NCBI GenBank assembly: GCA_037039925.1
Contig: JAXRKP010000069.1
Span: forward strand, 387,001 to 451,000
From: Doris montereyensis
Lineage: Eukaryota; Mollusca; Gastropoda; Nudibranchia; Dorididae
Direction: 5' to 3'
Length of the DNA: 64,000 nucleotides
In this document: in pieces, positions 49,401-61,400 of the stretch
How positions within the stretch are numbered: the stretch's first letter is position 1
Layout: each line of letters opens with the position of its first letter
Position numbers and translations under genes: made by a program
Notes under the pieces: model-generated
Told to the model about the DNA's origin: nothing
What the model saw: only the letters and a program-made list of their open reading frames with translations
The model's database searches: none

Positions 49401-52400
49401 CCACGCCCACCCTTAATACATACTGTACTTGATCTTATAGTTTGTAGAATGTCTGGTTTAAAAGCATATCGTGACTACGCGAGCGCCCATCTACCATTAA
49501 TGCATGATTCCTTCACCTGCTGAATAAAAGTTAAAAATCATATCAGCACCCAACTCCTCTAAGTTTAGCTTGAGAATTACACACTCTTGTGTCTCTTTTC
49601 ATCGTGGTTTTGATTAATTAGGTTTATGTCTCCCGTATTGTCATATTCATATGATGATTGAATGACCAAAGTTACTCTATAAATTATAAGACGGTCAAAT
49701 TAAGAGGAAGTTCTATAATGCAAGAAACAAGAACTAATCATTTTTTTGTTTCCATTGTTTTATACGATATAAAAAAAAAAACTTCAACTTTCCTCTTTGC
49801 AGAAGACCAAATGCCTTTGAATTCACTAGGTACTTATGCAGCGTATAAAACAAGTGTTAATAATCTTTGGTAAACATATTATACAATACTTAAAACGCTG
49901 AAAAGAATGCTTATTAAAGCAGGCCTGTGATCATGCTTTAAACGGCAAAGTGACACAGAATAAGACCAAAAAAAAAAAGAAAGAAAAAGACATCAGACAT
50001 ACATGGATACACATTTAACCAAGTGTGTTCCTAGTCAGCCTGCATCCTTAGCATAAAGACAGAGAGATATCTAAAAATTGGCATTCAATGCAAGTGCAGA
50101 AATTCAAGAGCATAGATCATACATTCGACAGGCGATAGCAGCAATAACAACATAAAAATAACATGACCAGTCAGAGTGGCCAGTAAAACATGGGATGGAC
50201 AAAATGTCTTACTTGCTTTGATGTGGGGGCCAGGATTGAGAGAAAAGAGAGAGAGATAGATAGATAGATGTGAAAGTGAAAACAGATTGATGAGGCAAAG
50301 AACAATGGCAAAATCAAAAGGCAATAAAAAATGGTATGAAGATGTGAAGCATGACGAAAAAAACGTCTTTGCATTTGAATCGATTACACCATATTTGTAT
50401 GAGCGTTTGTCAAAACCAACCATAGGCATTTGGGAGAAAATTGTAGCATGAGGGAAGAGCTATATAATTGTCATCCAAAACAAAATGCATTAAAACAAAA
50501 CAAAAATGCTCATAATGGTGTTGAGCAAGTTCAATTGAAATGTTAACTCATATAAAAGTTAATTTAGTTTGACAGGAAAAGTATGTATGACCTAAGCCCA
50601 TTTCCAAAGAGGCTAAAAAGCTTTACTCTATTTAGTTTGTATGTACATAAAATAATATATAGAAATAAATAGAGGTTTTCAAAGAAAGACCAAACACCAT
50701 GATAAAGCCTACAAAAGGCAAAGAGAACTGTCATTACAGAAAAATTGTTAGTTCCACAAGATCTATCAATTCCTTGTCTTCCTACCTGGGAGAGCCGTCG
50801 TCCATAGGTGGCACCACAACAACTTTGACGATAGCTGAAGTTCGCAGCAAATCCACAATCTGATCATGTGACAGAGTGGTTGTGGCCACTTTGCATATTT
50901 CCACCAAGCGGCTGCCTTTGCGAAGACCAGCCTCCCAGGCAAAGCCAAACTTCTCTACATCTGTCACAATGCCCTCAGACTGAATGTGAAAGCCCAGCTG
51001 GCCAAGACCATTTCTCTTAAGAGCCATTTTCGACGTCTGAGGACAGAGAACGATTAAGACAAGGTTAGAATGATAGGCTTGATCATAAATAGTACAAACA
51101 AACACACTAACCTTTCTTTTGGGAAAAAATTAAAATGATATCCCAAAATTTTCAAAGCCCTACCTTTAATGATATTTTCTTTCATTGCTATACATCCTCA
51201 AAATTATATTTTAAAAAGAATGTCTTGGCAATGGGAAAGATGGGGCCAAAAAGAGACTAGGGGGAGTGTAAGTGTCAATACCCACCTCAATGCCGTTGGT
51301 TACAGCTTGAAGCCTAGTGATGATCTCGTGCATTTCTTCAACATCGCCTGAACAAGGCCTCATCAGTAAACATTCACCAGATCCAAAATACAAGCAAATA
51401 CTGAAATGTCAGAAAAAGAGATTAAAAGTCATTGGAAGCAAACTGACACTTGACCCTAAAATATTATAAATTTGGGTCTTGAAACCCTAAAAAGACAATA
51501 AAGCTTATTCAAATACTAGCTCAGCTGTAATAAAGAACAAGAGCTAACATTTAAAAAAAACAACAAATCTACCCTTTTGGGACATCAACAACTTGAGGTA
51601 TCATCTTATGACAGACGAACAAAGGCAAAAATGTACACTACAAATAATTCAACACCACAGGAAGTTCTCTCTAGTAAAACAAGATATAAATAGTATAAAC
51701 AAAGCTACTTTTTTACAACCTAAAAATGGATTCCTTTTTTCTTTATTCTATTTGACTACTTCTATAGTCTCCAAGGATTTACATATTTTCCTTTTTCTCT
51801 TTTCCAGACAGATCAAAGTCCATAGAAGTTTGGTGAACATAAGAATTCAAAGTTTTTCTTTTACTTATAGTCACATTGGGCAGCAACTTCAACATGGCCT
51901 CAGAAAATTAAGACGAAATAGGTTGAAAAAGCACAAGCAAAAAAAAAAAATTTGAAAGGAAAGAGGAAACAAAAAAAGAAAGGGAGGGAACAAAAAATAA
52001 AAGGAAAGAGGGAACAAACAATGAAAGGAAAGAAGGAACAAACAATGAAAGGAAAGAGGAGCAAACAATGAAAGGAAAAAGGGAACAAAAAATGAAAGGA
52101 AAGAGGGAACAAACAATGAAAGGAAAGAGGGAACAAACAATGAAAGGAAAGAGGAACAAACAATGAAAGGAAAGGGAACAAAAAATGAAAGGAAAGAGGG
52201 AACAAAAAATAAAAGGAAAGAGGGAACAAAAAATGAAAGGAAAGAGGGAACAAAAAATGAAAGGAAAGAGGGAACAAAAAATGAAAGGAAAGAGGGAACA
52301 AGAAAGGAAAGGAAAGAGGGGACAAAAATGAAAGGACAGAGGAAACAAACAAAAATGAAAGGAAGAGGGAAGACCGACCCACGAGCAATTCCTATCGACC

Positions 52401-55400
52401 ATCAGTGTCCCAACTGTTGATATAAGAAGGGGTTGAAAGGTAATGAAAACCAACCTGCTGGGCTGAGGTGTCCAGCCGATGAGAGTGCTGCAAGGGATGG
52501 TAAAAATGACATCTTTGCTGGTATCTTCCAGCAGGACGATGGTATCAGCAGCTATAGCCAGGAGACAAGCTACTTGGGAGGCCGACCCCATGTCTTCCAC
52601 TTGAACCTCCCACACCAAAGCCCCTTTGGCATACATGTCCGGTACCACTTTCAGTTTAGTCTTTTCCTTCTTGCGGCCACTACCCAAACCAAATTTGCCT
52701 GGAAAAAAGATGATGAAGAAAGTATAAACAGCTCAACCTGACACATTGTTGTTTTTTAATTTACAATACATGTACTAATAAAAAATGTCCCTGTTCTCGT
52801 AAAAGGTAAAAGTCAGAAAATGTTTTCTTTATTCTTCAGGTAATCTTTATAGAGTAGTATATGCAAATGATAATTCATTCTATGGACTAATGAGTTAAGA
52901 GAAATGAATAACAAATGATGTTTTATCCTTTCCACTCTTGCTTCTCTGACCAAGGGAATGTTCAAGAGAATATCACCTTAATATTTCACACATTTAGTTA
53001 AAACCAAATACTTTAAATTCATATAAAAAAATTAAATATCCCCATTCTCAGCTACATAAAAAAAAAGCTTCTTCATCCCAACCCAATGTGACAAACCTAA
53101 ATTAACTTAGTTACTAATGTGTAGCGTTAAATAACAATATTACCGTAATCACCAAATCTAGACATACACATGAAAATCATTAAATTTTTATATGTCAAAC
53201 TTCATAAACAAAGACATAATACAAAAATTTCAACAGACGAAAGACAAAAACATACACTCAAGCAGCAAAATGACAAGAAATTTAAAAAAAAGCCAACAGG
53301 AAATGAAATTGAATTTTATATGAAGAACCAACGTTGTAACCAAAATCAGCAACGGATAATTATGCAACAAAGAAGGAAGCGAACAGTTTATGTAACTGAA
53401 ACTGTGAAAGCAACACAGCTGGTTGGAATTCGGTACTAGTCCAAATACTATGCTACAATCTAACAATACACTACGTGAGATGCTGTGAGCAGATCTCCAG
53501 CATCCTTCCGTCTCCTGGTAAGGCTCTTTAGAGAGAGAAACAGTGTACAGAATCAATGGTCATCGAAAGAGAGAAATTATTTGGACTTTCATTTACTGCT
53601 TCTTGCAACTGCTGATGTGGAAAGTTGATTAAGGCTTATACAAAGTGAGAACAAAATGTAGCAGTGAAATTTGTGAATGAAAGCTTCTCAAATCATCTGC
53701 TTTATACCTCAACATTTATAAACATCTGATGAAAAAAACTGCTGACTTACTGAGTTTAGAACTGGAGTCAACAGCGGTGCTAGTCACATAATTGGTGGCC
53801 AAGTCTTTCAGGTATTCTTGACGTGTTCGTTTGGCCATTGTCCGAAATTTCTCACATTTGTGGGCAGCATTTTCAGAGTTAATGACTGAAAATACAAGGA
53901 AATTGTTCATTGTCCCTTTCACCTTCGATGGTTAATCATGTAACAAGAAATGGAAAAACGTATGCATGCAATAATTATAATAGTAAAAAAATCTTTCCCT
54001 GTCGAATACTCAAAACTTTGGAAACTTGAACTATCTATGAAATAAAAACAATGCTAGAAAATCAAGCTGTCAAAGTAAGTGGATAACAAACAGTGCAAAA
54101 GGAAAAATGGTCTTTTACTGCTGAATTTACATTTGTCTAGCATAGATAAAAATCAACAGGTGTTTTACTTATACAATACCCAAACAGCGCTGAAATGTTA
54201 AGAGGATTTTTGTGTAGAAGCCCCCATCCCCCAACAATTCTATTGATATTTTGATCTTTTAACTATCAATATAAATATGCAGAAAAACATTTAACTTTAA
54301 GCATGGCCTGACCTAGTCTCTGATACATTATAATAAATAATACACATTTATCTCCTCTTGATTTTCTTTCTCAAACAAATAAAAAATCATGAACCCTCAC
54401 CTTTGGCAAGTAGAAAGTCCACAAATTCTTGGGATCTTTTGAAGCTGCAGTTTTCTGGAATTGGTGGTCCAAATGGTGGGACATCCTTAGACCTAGTGAT
54501 TGCCATGCTATCAGAGGAGAGGTAAAGGGGAATGTTGATTTTGTTGAATTTACTGAATTCATTATTCTCCAGTGAGACGTCTAGATTCTAGAAATTAATC
54601 TTCAGTTAGTATACTGTTTGTTCATAAGAGCAAACAATAAGCGCTCATCAAACTTATCTCACATACCAGGAAAGAAACAAACAGCCAATACATTTTTTGA
54701 CATGGATAGAAAAGACTGGAAAGAGAGAGATACATAATATTTGAAATTGAAAGAGCGAAATGATTAGGAAATAACTGGAAAGCATATGGAGGTGAAGAGA
54801 AACAACTGGTTCATAAAGTTAAAACAACAATGGCTAAATGAAATTCCTTGTGATCTTAGGATGAATTAAGAGGAAAAAGTAAGACGAAAGATGACTGAAA
54901 GAAGTAAAGTAAAAGGAAAGAAGTAGGACCTACCAGAAGCATCCACCACTCACACTAAATGAAACACACACCTGTATCGAGTGTTATCAGTATTAGGATT
55001 TGTCACGTGCACTATGATAAACACATGTTGGAACTGTGATCGGACAGTCTGAGGAGTGAATGGAAGGGCTCCTGGCTCTTGGAAAATAATGGTAACAATA
55101 TCATTGCCAATGTGTCGTTTTCTCAGCAGCTGTGAAGATGAAAAATAATTCATTGGAAATCTTGATTCTAATAACTAAGCCCAATATGCAATGGTTTTGG
55201 TTGTGGCAATAGATTTCACTGTTCCCAGCAACGATCTATTTTAACGAGCTTATGTAAATCACCTGAATTTTATTAGAGATTTGAATTCACGACTGCTGTC
55301 AAAATAAGTCTATTTGCTTTTCCTTTGTTTTGTTTTCTAATCTGTGACTGAAACATTATTTTAAAATTGACTGTTATATTTTCTTTTTCCTCTCTCCTGT

Positions 55401-58400
55401 ATTGCATAATGTATAGCAATGTCTTTAAAAGTAAAAAAACCCAAAACAAATAAAAATCAAACCTACCTGTTGTTTGTTGTTTGGCGTAAAAGGAAGCATG
55501 GTTGATATATGAAACATGATCTCATTGTTGTTGAAGGTTGTGTAAAAAGAATGTGTGCCCGTGGTATCCGCTGGCAAATAAAATATGGGAAATCATTAGA
55601 TACAAAATGTTCTTGAAACATTAAAAAAGAAAGATGATGTTTAAATAATATCCCCCCCCCCCCCCCCCCCGCCCTAACTTTCTTATGCAGATTATTGAAC
55701 AGACTCTATTATCACCTTACAAATCATTAAAACCAAGAAGGCTACCCATCACACTTTGTCTTCACATGACAGAGTACAATCTTTAAAAATAAATCCAATT
55801 TACAGACAACAGAAAAACCTGGTATGTTTAAGCGGTAAAGTTACTGACTAAACAATGAAATAAGTGAAAATAACAAAGGGCATTTCAAGAACGTGATGAA
55901 TACATAGAGGCAAATGAAGAGTTACATATCATTTATTGAAATAAACATCTGTACAACACATGCATCACTTGTTATCAATACTTACTTTTGCAATCAAGGC
56001 CACCACGATAGTTTTCAAATCCTTTGAGACGAACTCGTTGACTTACTAAATTTAAGAACTCTTCAAAGGCTGGCCCTCCAGTCTCTAATGGAAAGAAAAA
56101 AGAAAAAAGAAAGAGTATTATAAAAAAGTTTATTACAAAATCCATAAATCTTTGCAAAGAGAGAACAAATAGTTTGGAAGACACTTTCCTCCGAAGTTTG
56201 GTAATTTCAGCTCTAATTCAGAGAAAATGAGGAGACTTGATTAAAAGTGTGCACATGTTAAAAAATCTGGAGCAAGTTGCTTTCCAGTGTCCTGCCTTTC
56301 AGTGGTCAGGACATACAAATTCTTAGGATCTGTGTCATAGTCAAATCTTATCCCTGTCTACTAAAACTAACAAGTAAAACAAGGAAGCAAACAATAACAA
56401 AATGAAATAAAACAGACAAATGGAACTATAAGATCAAAGAAAACAAACAAGACAAATTAGACAAGACTAAGCTATTAAAACTCAATTGTGAAAATTCATG
56501 ACATGAAAGACAGACAGACTATAGGTGCGTACAAGGTCTTGGATATTATTCTGTTATGACTTTAGACAAAATATGGTCTTAGATTCACTAGGAACATGTA
56601 TATTTTAGGACCTTGACAAAGCTTTTCCTTATGCACATTGTAATCTTTGACTATAATCTGAATTTACTAGATCTCCTCACCACCTGAATGCATCACAACA
56701 TTGATCAAGACATTAAAATTCAATATTGATTGTGATACATCGAGGTTCCAGATCACTAAATGCTTGATAACAGTGAGGATCTACATATAAGGATTTTTTT
56801 TTAAAAGAGAGAAAAAAAGAAAGAAAATCCCCTTACCATTGTCACATTCATAATCCTATTTAACCTAAAATTGGGTATATGAGCAGAGAAATAAGCTATT
56901 ACATGTAAATACAAACAAGCCAAAAATGTGATTTAACCTAGTGTCTTTATTTCCCAACTGATTAGGCTAAATTGTTTTTAAAAGATTACAAATGGCCAAT
57001 AGATGTGCCTTTTGACCGTTACAATAATGAAATGTTTTTGGGATATTAATATGTTTGTATTGTTTCACTGACAACCTACAAATCTTTAAGCAAAGGAGAT
57101 CATTCTCATGTTCTTATCAACTAAAATGCTGCAATGGCCTCCGGTGGCAAATAAGGGCATGAATTAAATATTAAGGCCCCATATGAATAAAAGCGAGGCA
57201 AATAGAAAGTTTATGAACACACTGAATGGCTTAAATTCAAACTCTTACCTCAATTGTATTACATTGATTATAAATGACCTTTGAAAAGCTAGGATGTCAT
57301 TAAACGATTTATCAATGATAGCACCGTCATATTTCATATTTTTAACTATTTACCATTATTGTACATCTCTTCCTCAGAGGACTGGCCAGACTTGCAGTAC
57401 ATGATACCTATTTTGTAAGTATTACTGATCTGAAGGATGAAGTTGAAAACAAAAGTATATTACATATATAACAACAGTAAGAGTTATACATGAAAATATA
57501 TCATGACAGTCAAGTCTTGTAGCATTAATTATGAAGAATATTACCATTTTTAATTGTATAGAATGGACTTCACAAGGTCCTGTCTTAAACATCAGGTAGT
57601 CATAAAAGACCACAAACATCTTTAAATTATTTGAGGCTGTGACAAAAGGTGGCAGTAAAAACTGATTCTGCGTACTAGTTAAGCATCAACGTCCTCATCT
57701 AAAAACAGTTGAATTGTAAAAAGATAGTTCATTGCCCATGCTTCAAAAACTGGGTCATTGTCCTGTCCTGGTTTACTCTTAGTCATCATAATAATTGTGT
57801 TCTCCTGGTCATGCAAATACATTTTTTTAAAAAGCATATCCTTTCTTTACGCTAAAGTTAGGGATATAATGTTAAGTGTGAAGGAATTATTTCTAAAATT
57901 AAGACCTCCCTGAAAATATCTCTATATATAAACAAACAGTCAAGACCGACAACATGTTTCTTTTAACAGTTTTTCAAAATGAAAAGTCAACCTGGAATAC
58001 ACAAAAGCGGTATTTTAAAATTGTCTAAAGAAACTAATGCTTTGTCAAATTCTAACACATGAATTTCTAAACCCAAACACACTATGTCAAAATGACTTTT
58101 TCAAAACTCAGCTAAAACCAGTCATTTACACCCATTATAAAGGATTTTCTTGGCATAGAACCACACAAAACAACACATATTATGTTATTCATCTCTCTAT
58201 TCATGTTTCAATAAATAAATCAATACAATTTATCAAAACATCAATATGGAAACTTTGAAGTAGACACAAACCAAGGGTAGGAGAGTTTCCATGACCTTTT
58301 GCCACAGTCTTATTTACATGCAAAGTAACAAAAAAAGAAAGAAAAAAACAAAGGATGTTCTGTGAATGTGACAATATATAATATTTGAGAGATTTTTATT

Positions 58401-61400
58401 GTGACAATTCAATTTTTTATTGTGACAATTCAATTTACTTACTCCCTGCTCATCAAGTTTCAACAGCTGTTCATTAGTCTTCTCTCCTGCTATGCTGTAT
58501 TTCAAAGAAGACAATTGGACGTCTGGTACAGCCACCTCCAGGACATCCTTGATGGGGATTCCCTTGAACTGCTCAGCTTGGCCGGTATGGCCTCTTCAAG
58601 GACACAACCTCGAAGTGCACTCAGCTGTAATAGATTATATTACAATTTATTGTTGATTTTTGTGGATGAGCAATATCATGAATGCATCCGCCACCTGTGT
58701 TACTTAAAAATCACATGAATTGTACGATCCAAATTCCTTGACACTGATACCCACTGAAAAATATCTCCGTATGATGGCTAAACCTTTGGCAAATGAAACT
58801 TCTACCTAACAAATTAACAGAAGAAGGTTTTCTGTTTCCCTTTCATAAATATGTTAGCATAATGTGGATTGCAAACTGGGAAGACAGAATTAAAAATGGA
58901 TGTGTATATTCACAAAACAATCATTGCATTCCTATTAAAAGAATACCTTCAAGATATCTTTCCTTCTTTCTTTATCACCTCCCATTCTACCTTCTGGTGT
59001 ATGGGTTTTAGATGCCTGAAATGATCTTTCTCCAGGCTGCCCTGTCCTGACAGTTTCTGTTTCCCTTCGTGAAAATTAAATTTCTTTGCATTAATGCCTC
59101 TTTTATATCTTCTTCCCACTTTCTCTGAGGTCTGCCTTTTGGTCGTTTACCTTGAGTTTTAGCACTATATACTGATTTAGCTATTCTACTGTCATTCATT
59201 CTGTTAACATGCCCAAACCATCTCAGTTGATTCATTTCTATCTTAGTTTTTATGCTATCTGCTTTGGTTTGATCTCTTATTGTTGTGTTTCTGATTTTGT
59301 CTCTTTTAGTTTTCCATACTACTCTTCTTAGATATTTCATTTCGACTGCCTGCACTCTACTGTATTCCCTACTGTCCAGGTTTCACTGCCCTAGAGGAGA
59401 GTAGGACAACAAACTGTGTTGTATACTGCCATTTTGGTTTTTGTTGACAATTCTCGTTTACCTACAAATGCCTTTCCTAGGTGGTTATATATTGCACTTG
59501 CCTTTTGGATTCTCTGGTTGATTTCTTCTCTTCGTTTTCCCTCTGAGTTAATCATTACTCCTAAGTAATTGTAGCTTTGAACTTGTTCTAAATTCTCCCT
59601 GCCTAATTTAAGATTTTGTGTTTTAACTTCCCTAGTTACTAGCATTGTTTTGGTTTTCTTTGCATTTACTCTCATTCCTCTTTTATTTAATTCGTTATTC
59701 ATTATATTGATATTTGACTGGGGGTCCCTTTCTGATTTTCCAAACAAAACTAAATCATCAGCAAATGAAAGCATTGATACATTTACTGGTTTGAGCTTCC
59801 ACATACCTACATTCATTTTCTTCATGGTTGAGGATACCTTTGCGACTGAATCCATAAATGTGATATGATAAACAAAAGAGGACTTAGGATACAACCCTGT
59901 CTTACTCCTACATCTACATCAAATTCTTCAGATACATTTCCAGGTACTCTCACTGCACATGTTGGTTTATTGTAAAAACTTTTAATGGCTTCTATTAAAT
60001 TTTGCTCTACGTTGTATTCTTTTAAGGAATGCCATAGTTTGTCCCTCCTCACAGTGTCAAATGCCTTTTCATTATTTCTCCTTTGGCATTCTTAATTTGC
60101 CGTATTGAGCATATTTTGGTCTTTCTCATGCCCTTCATTGCTCCCCAGAACAGCTTTTGATTTCCTTGATAGCTTTATTGAAGTCTTTGTCCAAACTCTT
60201 CCCACTGTTCCTGTTTTGCTTTCCTAACTTCCTCTTTGGCGATAGTTCTTTTACTCACGTAATCTATCCTATGGTCTCTTTGTTTGCAAGTATTTCTTCC
60301 AGGCATCTTTCTTTTCTTTGATCTTAGTCTTGACATTCTCATTCCACCATGCCGTCCTTTCCCATCTCCTTTAATTTGTTTCCTACCACAGACCTCTTCA
60401 GTACAACTGAGGAGTGTTTCTTTATATATTTGCCACTTTTCTTCTATTGTGCTTTCCTTCACATCCATCTGCCTTTCACTGATAGATCTTTTTATCCTGG
60501 ATTGGTACATCTGTTTTACTATTGGTTTATTTAGTTCTATTTTGAGTTTATTAGCTTTCTTCTCTTTCCTTTTCTGTTTGTTTTCTTCAGTTAATAATCT
60601 CATTTTGGCAATCACTAGGTGATGATCACTAAATATTTCAGCTCCTCTGCTTACTCTAGGATCCATTGTACTGTAAAAAAGGGAGCTGCTAACTATTATG
60701 TAATCTATGATTGACTTTTCACATTTGTCTCCATTTACTCTTGTATATTTGTGGATATCTTTATGAGGAAAAAATGTATTAGCTATTTCATGTTATTCTT
60801 TAGGCAAAAATCTATCAGTCTCTCTCCATTTGGAGAAGTTGTTGTCTCTCTTTCTTTACCTATTACTCCTCCTGAAGTTTCTAGATTGTTGCCTACTCTA
60901 GCGTTTAAATCTCCTAAAACCATTAATTCTTGTTTGGGTTTGAGATTCTCTGCAGCTATCTGTAAATCATTTTCGAAGATATCTTTTTCTTCTTTGGGGG
61001 CATCTTCGTTTGGTCCATAAGCTATTAATAATTTAATTTCTCTTCCTTTTGGTTTAATATTTACCTCTAATAGCCGTGGGCTTACAAATTTCCAACTTTC
61101 TAGTAACATTTCTTGCCTTCTACGCATTAGGAGGCCTACTCCTGCTCTAGCTTTATCTTTGACATCTACTCCTGAGAAGATTAAAGTATGATTTGGTCCT
61201 ACATTTTCTATTCCTTGTCCTTTTTCTTTGTTTCTGTAATAGCCAAAATGTCTACTTTAAATTTTTCCATTTCTTCAGCTAATTCTAACTCCTTTCCATT
61301 AATTGCCCTAACATTCCATGTTCCAAAAATCACAGTCCGTGTTCTTTTCCAGAGTCGTCTTCGTATATCATTGTATATATTGCTTTGAATCAGGTTGTTT

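Noticed and set aside
51940..52375. CRISPR-like array of 24-bp repeats
   Set aside because: The units are contiguous without unique spacers, so it is a minisatellite.
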